A stretch of DNA of 20,170 bases, from positions 1 to 20,170 of IMG/VR virus record IMGVR_UViG_3300025168_000901; one strand, 5' to 3'. The DNA is from a virus. The translations under genes and the position numbers were made by a program. Shown here piece by piece: positions 5,986-13,906 of the stretch; position 1 is the first letter of the stretch, and every line of letters starts with the position of its first letter. The notes below the pieces were generated by a model. The model worked only from the letters and a program-made list of their open reading frames with translations, ran no database searches and was not told the origin of the DNA.

Positions 5986-8418
5986 ATGGCTGATCAGAGG
6001 CTTCCTAAAAGTAACTTTGGCACGGCTTCTTTAGTTGACCGCAGGGATTCTATTCCGGAAGTTCCTCTTGATATAGAAGAAGGCGCAGAAATAGATCTTC
6101 AAGAAGAGATGCCGAGTGGGGAAGACGTTAACATACAAATGGAAGAAGACGGCGGCGTTGTAGTTGATTTTAATCCTGTTTCTATGGATGATCGTCCAGA
6201 CATTGGCTTCTATGATAATATTGCAGAATCCTTATCAGAAGGTGAGTTATCAAGTATTTCTTCGGACCTTCTTGGAGAATATGAAAACAATAAAGGTGGA
6301 AGAAAAGATTGGGAAGAAGCTTACAGTAAAGGTTTGGAACTTCTTGGTTTTAAGTATGAAGAAAGAGTAGAGCCTTTTAAAGGAGCAAGTGGTGTAACAC
6401 ATCCTCTTTTAGCTGAAGCTGTAACACAATTTCAAGCTCAGGCTTTTGGAGAACTTTTACCTGCTGGTGGTCCGGTTCGAACGGAGATTGTTGGTCGGAT
6501 AACTCCTGATACAGAAGATCAAGCAGAGCGGGTTCGTCATTACATGAACTACCAGCTTACTTGTATAATGAATGAGTACACACCTGAATTTGATCAGATG
6601 TTATTTTACCTACCTCTTGCAGGGTCTACCTTTAAGAAAGTTTATTACGATGAATTTTTAGGTCGGGCTGTTAGTAAATTTGTACCCGCAGAACAACTTG
6701 TTGTCCCGTACACGGCTACTGATATGGAAACAGTAGAGAATGTATCTCATGTTATTCAAATGACGGAAAATGAGTTACGTAAGAAACAAGTAGCAGGGTT
6801 TTATCTGGATGTTGAGGTAAGTGCGTCACAGGTAGACCCTTCTCAAGTAAAGGAGGAAATGGATGATATTTCAGGTGTTGCTCCGACACACATGGATACT
6901 GATGTTACGTTACTTGAGTGTCATGTTAATTTGGATCTTGAAGGTTTTGAGGACGTATCTGAAGACGGGGAACCGACTGGTATCAAGTTACCTTATGTTG
7001 TCACGTTATCGGAAGAGACTGGAAAGGTCCTAAGTGTAAGAAGAAACTGGAAAGAACAAGATCCGGACAAAAACAAAATTCAATACTTTGTTCATTTTAA
7101 ATTTTTACCGGGGTTTGGCTTTTATGGGCTTGGTTTAATTCATATGATTGGCGGGTTAAGTCGAACAGCTACTGCTGCGCTTCGTCAACTTATAGATGCT
7201 GGAACTTTGGCTAACCTTCCTGCGGGATTTAAGGCTAGAGGTTTAAGAATTAGAGATGATGCAGAGCCTCTTTCACCGGGTGAGTTTAGAGATGTAGATG
7301 CTCCAGGAGGCGCTATACGTGATTCGTTAATGCTTCTACCTTATAAAGGAGCGGATAGTACACTATTTCAATTAATGAGCTTTTGTGTAGACGCTGGTCA
7401 ACGATTTGCGGCTGTATCCAATCTTCAGGTAGGTGACGGCAACCAGCAAGCTGCCGTTGGTACTACTATTGCGCTTCTTGAACAAGGGGCCAAGGTTATG
7501 TCTGCTATACATAAGAGGCTCTATTATGCACAGAAAGAAGAGTTTAAGTTACTAGCAGGAGTCTTTGGAGAGTACCTACCTCCTGAGTATCCTTACGATG
7601 TAGTGGGTGGAGAAAGAACTATCAAAGCTAAAGATTTTGATAGTAGGGTAGATGTAATACCTGTGGCTGATCCTAACATATTTTCTATGTCTCAACGTGT
7701 AACCATGGCCCAGACAGAATTACAATTAGCCCAAGCTGCTCCAGATATTCATAACCTACATGAAGCTTATCGAAGAATGTACAAGGCTTTAGGAGTACGT
7801 GATGTAGATGCTATATTAAAACCTGTGCAAGAAGGTGAGCCTACGCCTAAAGATCCAGCTATAGAAAACTCAGAATCTTTAGAGAACCTGCCTTTGGTAG
7901 CTTTTGAAGGTCAAAACCATGATGCTCACATTATGGCGCATCTAGTTTTTGGATCCTCTGGAATGGTTCAACAGATGCCCGCGGCTGTTATGGCTTTGCA
8001 AAAACATGTTATGGAACATGTTTCGATAAAAGCTAAAGAACAGGTAGCTGCTCAGTTGCAGCAACAGTCTCCCAATGCAGAACCTACTCAGGAAGAACTT
8101 ATTCAAATTGAATCTATGGTTGCAGAACTTATATCCCAAGGTATGCAGGAAGTTAAAGCGGTTAGTATGCAAATTAGTGGCGGTGGCGGTGAACAGGATC
8201 CGTTGATATCTCTTAAAGCTAAGGATCTTGAAATTCGTGAGAAAAGAGATCAGAATGAATCAATGATAGATTCACAAAGGTTGGCTCTTGAAAAAGAAAA
8301 AACCGCTATTAATGAAAGATTGGGTCAAGATAGGATACAGTCTACTGAAGATATAGCTCAAGCACGTATTAATGCGGCAAAAGAACGTGAATCAATGAGG
8401 CAAACACAGCAAAAATAG
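5986..8418 (+). CDS. Portal protein, P22-like (810 aa)
   Basis: The portal forms the dodecameric ring at one head vertex through which terminase pumps DNA and to which the adaptors attach. Residues 1-70 are acidic and probably disordered. The core (about 70-620) shows the features of long podovirus portals: GSTFKKVYYDEF, VIQMTENELRKKQVAGFY, GFGFYGLGLIHMIGGLSR (the long helix region) and GDGNQQAAVGTTIALLEQG. The end (about 740-810) is a charged, Gln/Lys/Glu-rich coiled coil, compatible with a barrel-type extension inside the capsid. At 810 residues it is slightly longer than P22 gp1 (725). TAGGAG lies ahead of the ATG. The location after terminase and before scaffold and capsid fits. The exact portal subfamily is inferred from pattern, not from a search. 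Confidence 0.9.
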   Translation: MADQRLPKSNFGTASLVDRRDSIPEVPLDIEEGAEIDLQEEMPSGEDVNIQMEEDGGVVVDFNPVSMDDRPDIGFYDNIAESLSEGELSSISSDLLGEYENNKGGRKDWEEAYSKGLELLGFKYEERVEPFKGASGVTHPLLAEAVTQFQAQAFGELLPAGGPVRTEIVGRITPDTEDQAERVRHYMNYQLTCIMNEYTPEFDQMLFYLPLAGSTFKKVYYDEFLGRAVSKFVPAEQLVVPYTATDMETVENVSHVIQMTENELRKKQVAGFYLDVEVSASQVDPSQVKEEMDDISGVAPTHMDTDVTLLECHVNLDLEGFEDVSEDGEPTGIKLPYVVTLSEETGKVLSVRRNWKEQDPDKNKIQYFVHFKFLPGFGFYGLGLIHMIGGLSRTATAALRQLIDAGTLANLPAGFKARGLRIRDDAEPLSPGEFRDVDAPGGAIRDSLMLLPYKGADSTLFQLMSFCVDAGQRFAAVSNLQVGDGNQQAAVGTTIALLEQGAKVMSAIHKRLYYAQKEEFKLLAGVFGEYLPPEYPYDVVGGERTIKAKDFDSRVDVIPVADPNIFSMSQRVTMAQTELQLAQAAPDIHNLHEAYRRMYKALGVRDVDAILKPVQEGEPTPKDPAIENSESLENLPLVAFEGQNHDAHIMAHLVFGSSGMVQQMPAAVMALQKHVMEHVSIKAKEQVAAQLQQQSPNAEPTQEELIQIESMVAELISQGMQEVKAVSMQISGGGGEQDPLISLKAKDLEIREKRDQNESMIDSQRLALEKEKTAINERLGQDRIQSTEDIAQARINAAKERESMRQTQQK

Positions 8419-8427
8419 GAGATTATT

Positions 8428-8625
8428 ATGGCTAAGAAAAAAGGTAAATCTAAAGAAACCGTTAGCAAAGGTATGGAAATAGACGGTCAAGGTTTTGTTC
8501 CCTACAATGGATCAGAAGAAATATCTTCCGAATCTGGAGATGGGGGTTACGCTGGTGGCATGGTTAGCGGAACGTCACGAGGAATGGGTGAAGCTATTCG
8601 AGGCGGTTCTTTTAAAGTTTGTTAG
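8428..8625 (+). CDS. Small glycine-rich hypothetical protein (65 aa)
   Basis: A short protein with a lysine-rich start (MAKKKGKSK), an acidic middle and a Gly-rich end, RGMGEAIRGGSFKVC. A strong ribosome site (TAGGAG) precedes the ATG, ten bases after the portal stop. It has no membrane segment or domain I recognise. The C-terminal motif with a final cysteine seems to recur in small proteins of marine phages behind the portal gene (memory, unsearched). It may be a minor virion component; the function is unknown. Confidence 0.8.
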   Translation: MAKKKGKSKETVSKGMEIDGQGFVPYNGSEEISSESGDGGYAGGMVSGTSRGMGEAIRGGSFKVC

Positions 8626-8634
8626 GAGTTTAAA

Positions 8635-8934
8635 GTGGCTAAAACTGCGGCTTGGCAAAGAAAAGAAGGTAAGAACCCAAAAGGTGGATTAAACGCCAAA
8701 GGTAGAAAATCTTACAAAGGAGGCACCCTCAAAGCACCTGTTAAATCAGGTGACAACCCTAGAAGAGCTTCTTTTTTAGCTCGGATGGGTAATATGAAGG
8801 GTCCTGAAAAAGATTCTAAAGGAAAACCTACTCGATTACTACTAAGTCTTCGGGCTTGGGGAGCTTCTTCCAAATCAGATGCTAAGTCTAAAGCAAAAGC
8901 TATATCCAAAAGAAACAAAAACAAAAAGGTTTAA
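8635..8934 (+). CDS. Lysine-rich conserved phage protein (DUF6321-like)
   Basis: A 99-residue, strongly basic protein starting at GTG 8635 behind TTAGGAG; no in-frame ATG would keep the conserved MAKTAAWQRKEGKN start. Visible motifs are AWQRKEGKNPKGGLNAKGR at 6-24, SGDNPRRASFLARM and KPTRLLLSLRAWGASSK. These match what I recall of the DUF6321 family of cyanophage and marine phage proteins; the family number is from memory. The high Lys/Arg content and disordered ends suggest binding to DNA or RNA, perhaps inside the head. The gene is nine bases after its neighbour and two bases before the next ATG, so translation is tightly coupled. Confidence 0.85.
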   Translation: MAKTAAWQRKEGKNPKGGLNAKGRKSYKGGTLKAPVKSGDNPRRASFLARMGNMKGPEKDSKGKPTRLLLSLRAWGASSKSDAKSKAKAISKRNKNKKV

Positions 8935-8936
8935 TT

Positions 8937-9068
8937 ATGTCTCTTTATGAAAATATAAACAAACGGAAAAAAACTGGAAAATCTAGAAGCAAGAAAAACA
9001 GCACTATTTCAAAAAAAGCTTACGATAATATGAAAAAAGGTTTTCCTAAAAAGAAAAAGAGGGCGTAA
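8937..9068 (+). CDS. Tiny lysine-rich protein (43 aa)
   Basis: A 43-residue frame between the DUF6321-like gene and the membrane protein gene. It starts at ATG 8937, two bases after the previous stop, and its TAA shares its last base with the next ATG (TAATG). Its start MSLYENINKRKK and end KAYDNMKKGFPKKKKRA contain about 16 lysines or arginines. It has the look of small phage proteins found behind DUF6321 in marine phages. The function is unknown; nucleic-acid binding is plausible from charge alone. Tight coupling on both sides is the main evidence that it is a real gene. Confidence 0.75.
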   Translation: MSLYENINKRKKTGKSRSKKNSTISKKAYDNMKKGFPKKKKRA

Positions 9069-9250
9069 TGATTAAAGACATAAAAAGTTGGTTGAAACAA
9101 AGATTTTTGGAACCTTCTAGTTGGGTTGCACTTAGTGTATGTGTTCTTTGCTTAGGTTTTTTATTTAATTCTTGGCTTTCATTTTTTGTTCTTTTAGCTG
9201 TTTTAATTAGCCTAGCCGGAATTTTTCTAAAAGAAAAAAGTGGTTTGTAG
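9068..9250 (+). CDS. Small membrane protein, two helices (60 aa)
   Basis: After a basic amphipathic start (MIKDIKSWLKQR), residues about 18-36 and 38-55 form two hydrophobic helices separated by a short turn, with the charged tail KEKSGL. It would sit in the inner membrane as a hairpin. The start overlaps the preceding stop by one base. It lies in a cluster with two other membrane proteins, one of them a probable holin, so a role in lysis (small holin, antiholin or pore partner) is reasonable but unproven. No family is recognised. Confidence 0.75.
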   Translation: MIKDIKSWLKQRFLEPSSWVALSVCVLCLGFLFNSWLSFFVLLAVLISLAGIFLKEKSGL

Positions 9251-9268
9251 TACCTTATTGGAAAAGAA

Positions 9269-9508
9269 ATGTTTTATTCTTTTGTTATTGTCTGCGTTTT
9301 AGCAGGTCCTTGCCCCATGAGGGTAGATGATTTGCGAGGGCCTTATGTTACGTCAGAGGAATGCCTTTTAAGAAGTTCTGTTTTAATTAAAGAAGTAGCG
9401 TTAAGGTATCCTGTAATTAAGGTAGAAGGTGTGTGCATTGAAGTCACCCCAGAAGAAAAAGAAGAAAAAGATGATTCAAAAGAAACTGGAACCGGGAAGT
9501 TCATATAA
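9269..9508 (+). CDS. Small probable exported protein (79 aa)
   Basis: The N-terminus (MFYSFVIVCVLAGPCPM) is a short hydrophobic segment that could act as a signal or anchor. It is followed by a small domain with cysteines at about 33 and 56 and a Glu/Lys-rich tail (residues 60-75). A GGAAAAGA ribosome site precedes the ATG. Its end overlaps the start of the EF-hand membrane gene by 38 bases. It lies among membrane and lysis-type genes. The function is not recognised; a periplasmic or membrane-tethered accessory of lysis is possible. Confidence 0.7.
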   Translation: MFYSFVIVCVLAGPCPMRVDDLRGPYVTSEECLLRSSVLIKEVALRYPVIKVEGVCIEVTPEEKEEKDDSKETGTGKFI

Positions 9509-9788
9509 TGAGCTTGATCTTAATGCTGACGGCGTGGTAGACGATTCGGAGTTAAATGTTGTCGAAGCTTTATCCCAACATGAAAAAGCTGATGCACAGC
9601 GAAGGATGGCTTGGGTAGCTATGATTTCAATGCTTGTCTTTACAGCCGCACTTTTCCTACCTATTTTTCCAGATGGACGAATTAAAGCTCTCGCAGATTT
9701 GTTTGGTTTATTTTATATTGGACAAGCAGGTGTAGTTGGTGCATATATGGGTATGACCGCATACATGAACGTGAGAAAAAGTAAATGA
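9471..9788 (+). CDS. Membrane protein with an EF-hand loop (105 aa)
   Basis: I choose the ATG at 9471 (MIQKKLEPGSS). The open frame reaches back to 9429, but those residues are only the lysine run read out of frame from the overlapping gene. Residues 16-27, DLNADGVVDDSE, form a complete EF-hand calcium loop with ligands at positions 1, 3, 5, 9 and 12 (D16, N18, D20, D24, E27) and the invariant Gly at 6. Two membrane helices follow, about 47-64 and 75-98, with a basic C-terminus. It overlaps the next gene by four bases (ATGA). The location directly before the probable holin suggests a membrane role in lysis that might respond to calcium; the calcium part is inferred from the motif alone. Confidence 0.8.
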   Translation: MIQKKLEPGSSYNELDLNADGVVDDSELNVVEALSQHEKADAQRRMAWVAMISMLVFTAALFLPIFPDGRIKALADLFGLFYIGQAGVVGAYMGMTAYMNVRKSK

Positions 9789-10267
9789 TTTCTTTGCTTG
9801 GAACTTTATTAGGACTTGGTACTTCTATAGTACCTGAAGTAATTGGTTTTTTTAAACAAAAACAGGCTGACAAACACGATTTAGAAATGCTGGAAGCAAA
9901 AGCTAAGTATGCAGACCAGATGTCTAAGTTAAAAATTAAAGAGTTAGACTCAGAAGCTGAGATAGCTGAAACCAAAGGTCTTTATGAGCATGATAGAAGT
10001 ATTGACGCTGGAGGATTTGTCAACGGTCTTAGGGGTTCTGTGCGCCCTGTCATTACTTATATGTTCTTCTTAATGTTTGCAGCCGTAAAAGGCACTATGA
10101 TCTATGCAATGATAACGAATCAAAACCTTGATTGGACTATAGCCATCGAAACAGCTTGGGATTCGGACACCGCTGCCGTTTTTTCGGCTATAATAGCGTT
10201 TTGGTTTGGAAATAGAGCCATGTCTAAGGCTAGAGCGTGGCAAGTTGAGAAAAAACAGTTAAAATAA
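9785..10267 (+). CDS. Probable holin, GTA three-helix type (160 aa)
   Basis: Holins form the inner-membrane lesion that triggers lysis. The protein has a hydrophobic N-terminal helix (2-23), a long charged helix (about 27-70) and two further membrane helices (about 88-110 and 129-142). It carries the motifs SVRPVITYMFF at 85-95 and AFWFGNRAMSKARAW at 138-152. This matches my picture of the three-transmembrane holin family of gene transfer agents and marine phages (GTA_holin_3TM). It starts by ATGA overlap with the EF-hand gene. No endolysin follows within the window, so the lysin must lie elsewhere. The holin call rests on topology and motif, not on a search. Confidence 0.75.
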   Translation: MISLLGTLLGLGTSIVPEVIGFFKQKQADKHDLEMLEAKAKYADQMSKLKIKELDSEAEIAETKGLYEHDRSIDAGGFVNGLRGSVRPVITYMFFLMFAAVKGTMIYAMITNQNLDWTIAIETAWDSDTAAVFSAIIAFWFGNRAMSKARAWQVEKKQLK

Positions 10268-10275
10268 GGGTAAAA

Positions 10276-10461
10276 ATGGACGGCATACACCTAGCAGAGC
10301 ACCTAATAAAGGTCATAGACGAAAGAAGAGCCCGTATTATTGAAATGTTAGCGGGTGATTCGGTAAAAAGTATGGAAGAATACAAAAAACTGGTTGGCTC
10401 AATTGAATCTTTAGATTATATAAGACTAGAGTTAAGAGAAATCCTAGAAAAGGTAGATTAA
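10276..10461 (+). CDS. Small helical conserved protein (61 aa)
   Basis: A short, fully helical, charged protein (HLAEHLIKVIDERRARIIEML, SMEEYKKLVGSIESLDYI, then a Leu/Glu-rich helix). The heptad-like spacing suggests a coiled coil or helical hairpin dimer. It has no membrane segment. A weak AAGGGTAAAA site lies before the ATG, and its stop shares a base with the ATG of the co-chaperonin gene. Similar proteins seem common in marine podoviruses between the lysis and capsid genes (memory only). The function is unknown. Confidence 0.8.
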   Translation: MDGIHLAEHLIKVIDERRARIIEMLAGDSVKSMEEYKKLVGSIESLDYIRLELREILEKVD

Positions 10462-10892
10462 TGTCAAAAAACACTAAGAATATTATTTCTATTGATGAAG
10501 CTTACATAAAACCAGCAGATAAGGTTCTGGATCCGGATAAAATTGATCAAGATTCTTTAGCTAGGTTACCTTCTCCTACCGGATGGCGGTTATTAATACT
10601 TCCTTATCGAGGTAAAGGTAAAACACAGGCTGGTATAATACTTCCTGACCAAGTATTGGAAAGGGAGTCTGTAGCCACTGTTTGTGGGTATGTATTAAAA
10701 GCTGGTCCTCTAGCTTATAAAGATGATAGTAAGTTTACTACAGGTCCTTGGTGCAAGGAAAAGGATTGGGTAATTTTTGGAAGATATGCGGGTGCTCGTT
10801 TTAAAATTGACGGCGGCGAGGTTCGTATTCTAAATGACGATGAGATAATAGCCGTTGTACAGGATCCGGAAGACATCCTGCATTATAACTAA
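10461..10892 (+). CDS. GroES-like co-chaperonin (143 aa)
   Basis: It would cap the host GroEL chamber, as phage co-chaperonins such as T4 gp31 do for capsid folding. The GroES fold is visible from residue 40: GWRLLILPYRG, then the mobile loop GKGKTQAGIILPDQ (51-64) with the hydrophobic tripeptide IIL (59-61) that docks onto GroEL. Next come a strand CGYVLKAG, a roof-loop region and GARFKIDGGEVRILNDDEIIAVV (112-133), which matches the end of GroES. It differs from bacterial GroES (about 95 residues) by a 38-residue charged N-terminal extension and a short C-terminal tail. It starts by TAATG overlap and lies directly before scaffold and capsid genes, which fits capsid folding. Details of specificity are inferred. 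Confidence 0.88.
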   Translation: MSKNTKNIISIDEAYIKPADKVLDPDKIDQDSLARLPSPTGWRLLILPYRGKGKTQAGIILPDQVLERESVATVCGYVLKAGPLAYKDDSKFTTGPWCKEKDWVIFGRYAGARFKIDGGEVRILNDDEIIAVVQDPEDILHYN

Positions 10893-10907
10893 CATGGAGA
10901 CAAGACC

Positions 10908-11798
10908 ATGCCTGAAACAGAAGAAGAGATGGTAGATATTCCTTCAGAAGGAGAATCTGTCAATATTGAAGTTAATCAAGAAGATGTGCCTGAAGAGTTA
11001 AAAACAGCGGGCATTGAATCTGATGAATCTGACGAAGAACATCAGGACTACAGTAAAAAAGTTCAAAAACGTATTGATAAACTTACTCGAAAAGCTAAAG
11101 AAGCAGAAAGGCAGCAGGAAGCGGCTTTAACTTTTGCTCGTAACGTGCAAGCTGAGAACGAGAACTTAAAAGGCAAAGTTCAAAATCTTGATGTAGGGTA
11201 TGTTAATGAGTACTCAGATAGGATTGATAGTCAGTCAGAATCCCTAGAAAGGGAGCTGGAAACGGCTATTGCAACTAGCGATACGTCAGCCCAAGTAGAA
11301 GCTCAGAAAAAACTTTCTCAGTTAGCTATAGAACAAGAGCGGGTGAGAGCGGCAAAGGCTGAACAAAGACGTATTCAAGATAGCGCAGCGGCACCACAGC
11401 AGCAAGCTAGTCCACCACAGCAACAAGTTCCTACAAGACCGGATCCTGAGGCAGAAGAATGGGCTAATAAGAACACTTGGTTTGGTGAAGATGATGCAAT
11501 GACTTTTGCAGCTTTTGGTATCCATAAAAAGCTTGTAGAACAAGAAGGCTTTGACACAAGCAGCCAAGAGTATTACACTGAAATAGACAAAAGAATTAGA
11601 GAGGCCTTTCCTCATAAATTTAAGGAAACTTCTCAAGAAATTCCTTTAACGGAAGCTCGTAGACCACAACAGTCTGTGGCTTCTGCAACCCGTTCCAGTA
11701 ATGCTGGACGCAAAACAGTTAAGTTATCGCCTAGTGAAGTTGCAATAGCGGCTAAATTGGGTGTTCCACTTGACGAGTACGCGAAATACAAACGCTGA
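10908..11798 (+). CDS. Capsid scaffolding protein (296 aa)
   Basis: Scaffold directs assembly of capsid subunits into a prohead and leaves afterwards. The protein is very acidic at residues 1-55, has a long coiled coil (about 45-155), a Gln/Pro-rich linker (about 160-180: PQQQASPPQQQ) and a conserved-looking part EAEEWANKNTWFGEDDAM followed by FGIHKKLVEQEGFDTSS and a helical end. The C-terminus is basic (GRKTVKLSPSEVAIAAKLG), as is common for the capsid-binding end of scaffolds. A GGAGA ribosome site precedes the ATG. Location between co-chaperonin and capsid genes, high charge and coiled coil all agree. No protease is visible nearby, so cleavage during maturation cannot be judged. Confidence 0.85.
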   Translation: MPETEEEMVDIPSEGESVNIEVNQEDVPEELKTAGIESDESDEEHQDYSKKVQKRIDKLTRKAKEAERQQEAALTFARNVQAENENLKGKVQNLDVGYVNEYSDRIDSQSESLERELETAIATSDTSAQVEAQKKLSQLAIEQERVRAAKAEQRRIQDSAAAPQQQASPPQQQVPTRPDPEAEEWANKNTWFGEDDAMTFAAFGIHKKLVEQEGFDTSSQEYYTEIDKRIREAFPHKFKETSQEIPLTEARRPQQSVASATRSSNAGRKTVKLSPSEVAIAAKLGVPLDEYAKYKR

Positions 11799-12286
11799 TG
11801 GAGAACGAAAACATGGAAAAGAATGAAATAGATCGCACTCCCCGCGCTTCCAAGACAGCGGCAAGAAAAGAACGCCGTAAACCTTGGACACCCCCGTCTT
11901 TATTAGACGCACCTCCAGCACCACAAGGCTATGTCCATAGATGGATAAGAGCAGAAGTTAGAGGCTTTGATGACCGAAAAAATGTTTCAGCCCGTTTAAG
12001 AGAAGGTTGGGAATTGGTTAGAAAAGAAGAGTACCCTGATTTTGAAGCTCCTACTCTTGATTCTGGGCGTTATGAAGGCGTTTTTGGTGTAGGTGGTCTG
12101 ATGTTGGCTAGAATTCCAAAAGAAATTGTTGAAGAACGGTCTGGTTACTTCAAAGATATGAGTGAAGATGTTATGCAAGCCGTAGACAATGACCTTTTGA
12201 AAGAAACCCAACATCATTCGATGGCTATTCAGAAACCTGAACGTCAATCGCGTGTTACGTTTGGTGGTCCTAAGCAACCTAGTTAA
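11798..12286 (+). CDS. Conserved head-region protein (162 aa)
   Basis: Function not recognised. The N-terminal 28 residues are charged and probably disordered; the core runs from KPWTPPSLLDAPPAPQGYVHRWIRAE through GFDDRKNVSARLREGWELVRKEEYPDF to a YEGVFGVGGLMLARIP segment and a helical end. The gene can start at ATG 11798 (sharing a base with the scaffold stop) or at ATG 11813, which has GGAG nine bases upstream (11800-11803) and so the better ribosome site; I keep the longer form. It sits between scaffold and decoration/capsid genes, so it is probably a head or assembly protein. I recall similar proteins in marine phages at the same place. Confidence 0.8.
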   Translation: MENENMEKNEIDRTPRASKTAARKERRKPWTPPSLLDAPPAPQGYVHRWIRAEVRGFDDRKNVSARLREGWELVRKEEYPDFEAPTLDSGRYEGVFGVGGLMLARIPKEIVEERSGYFKDMSEDVMQAVDNDLLKETQHHSMAIQKPERQSRVTFGGPKQPS

Positions 12287-12333
12287 GTTTAGGACTTTAT
12301 ATTAATTGTTTTGCTTTTATAAGGAATTAAAAA

Positions 12334-12978
12334 ATGGCAAATCTCAACGGAAGTTTTGGACTTCGACCTATTAGTAAATTAGGTGGTGGATCCAACTCTA
12401 CTGGTCTTACGGGATATACTCCTTATGAAATCGCTAATGGAAATACTGACAAAATTTATCATGGGCAGGTGGTTATACCTCTTGCTTCCGGTTATATCGA
12501 CCATACAGCTAACGCTGCTGGTGGAACTGTCAGTCATCTAGGCGTATTTCAAGGATGTGAGTATGTTTCTAGTACCACTGGAAAACCCACTTGGAGCAAC
12601 TACTGGCCCGGATCTGGTGCCGATAGTAATCACCCAGTTAAGGCATTTATAAATGACGATCCTAGTCAATTATATGCAATAGCTACGGATGCTTCGTGGA
12701 CAAGTAAGGCAACTGCTCGTGCAAGTGTCTTTTTAAATGCAAGTCTTTCTACCGGGATAACGGGTAGTGATACTAGCGGAATATCTTATGGCCGCTTAGC
12801 TATCAGTACTCTTGCTACAACCAACAGCTTGACTCTACGAGTTATGGGTTGGGTAGATGACGCATCAAACTCTGATTTCACCGCTGCGGGTATTGGTGCA
12901 ATCGTAAGGTTGAACAACAGCTTTAATGCACCTACGGGTTCCATTGCTGCTGGTACTGTTTCAACCACTGGCGTATAG
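12334..12978 (+). CDS. Probable capsid decoration protein (214 aa)
   Basis: A glycine-, serine- and alanine-rich, beta-type protein that starts MANLNGSFGLRPISKLGGG. It has no charge clusters, membrane segment or coiled coil. Proteins with an N-terminal FGLRP motif directly before the major capsid gene are common in marine phages and are usually taken as head decoration or stabilising proteins, which I infer here from position and composition. An AAGGA ribosome site lies ahead of the ATG. The 47-base upstream gap is AT-rich and could hold a promoter, but none is clear. Confidence 0.7.
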   Translation: MANLNGSFGLRPISKLGGGSNSTGLTGYTPYEIANGNTDKIYHGQVVIPLASGYIDHTANAAGGTVSHLGVFQGCEYVSSTTGKPTWSNYWPGSGADSNHPVKAFINDDPSQLYAIATDASWTSKATARASVFLNASLSTGITGSDTSGISYGRLAISTLATTNSLTLRVMGWVDDASNSDFTAAGIGAIVRLNNSFNAPTGSIAAGTVSTTGV

Positions 12979-12990
12979 GAGGCTTAGAAA

Positions 12991-13899
12991 ATGGCTATAA
13001 GTAGAGCACAACTCGTAAAAGAGTTAGAACCCGGCCTCAATGCCTTATTTGGACTTGAGTATGATCGTTATTCTCAGGAGCATAAGGAAATTTTCACTAT
13101 GGAAAATTCTGATCGTGCTTTTGAGGAAGAAGTCATGTTATCCGGTTTTGGATCAGCACCGACTAAATCTGAAGGGTCAGCAGTAACTTTTGATGACGCT
13201 CAAGAGGTGTATACAGCTAGATACACGATGGAGACAATTGCTTTAGCATTCTCCATTACTGAGGAAGCTGTAGAAGACAATCTTTATGATCGTCTTGCTT
13301 CTCGTTACACTAAAGCTTTGGCACGTAGTATGAGCCAAACTAAAGAGGTAAAAGGAGCATCTATTCTTAACAATGCGTTTGACAGTGGTTTTACTGGTGG
13401 TGATGGACTTGAACTATGTTCAACAGTTCATACGCTTGCCAGCGGAAACACTTTTCGTAACGAACTAGCAACAGCAGCAGATCTTAACGAGACTAGCCTT
13501 GAGCAGTCTTTGATTGATATTGCTGGGTTTGTTGACGAAAGAGGTCTTAAAATTGCAGTTCGAGGAATGAAAATGATTATTCCAAAAGAACTTCAGTTTA
13601 CGACTGATCGTTTGTTAGAATCTACACTTCGCCCAGGATCAGCAGATAATGATGTTAACGCCGTTAGGAACATGGGTATGCTTCCAGACGGGTATAGCGT
13701 TAACCATTTTCTTTTAGATCCTGATGCGTTTTTCATCATGACTGACGCACCAAATGGTTTGAAGGGTTTCAATAGAACCCCTGTAAGAACCTCTATGGAA
13801 GGTGATTTTGATACAGGTAACGTAAGGTATAAGGCTAGAGAACGCTATGCGTTTGGTTGGTCAGATCCTCGCGGTATCTTCGGATCGCCCGGTGCTTAA
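12991..13899 (+). CDS. Major capsid protein (302 aa)
   Basis: The main head shell protein. An N-terminal helical arm (residues 1-50, LVKELEPGLNALFGLEYDRYS) is followed by an E-loop-like stretch (GFGSAPTKSEGSAVTFDDAQ), a spine-helix-like part (TEEAVEDNLYDRLASRYTKALARSM) and an end typical of HK97-fold capsids (DPDAFFIMTDAPNGLKGF, RYKARERYAFGWSDPRGIFG). The length of about 300 suits an uncleaved HK97-fold subunit. It follows the decoration gene behind an AGGAGG site, the strongest ribosome site in the window, and is closed by a terminator, both signs of high expression. The assignment rests on position and general motifs. Confidence 0.88.
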   Translation: MAISRAQLVKELEPGLNALFGLEYDRYSQEHKEIFTMENSDRAFEEEVMLSGFGSAPTKSEGSAVTFDDAQEVYTARYTMETIALAFSITEEAVEDNLYDRLASRYTKALARSMSQTKEVKGASILNNAFDSGFTGGDGLELCSTVHTLASGNTFRNELATAADLNETSLEQSLIDIAGFVDERGLKIAVRGMKMIIPKELQFTTDRLLESTLRPGSADNDVNAVRNMGMLPDGYSVNHFLLDPDAFFIMTDAPNGLKGFNRTPVRTSMEGDFDTGNVRYKARERYAFGWSDPRGIFGSPGA

Positions 13900-13906
13900 T
13901 TGAATT

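Noticed and set aside
9429-9470. Upstream start for the EF-hand protein
   Set aside because: The added residues are a lysine run caused by reading the overlapping gene in another frame.
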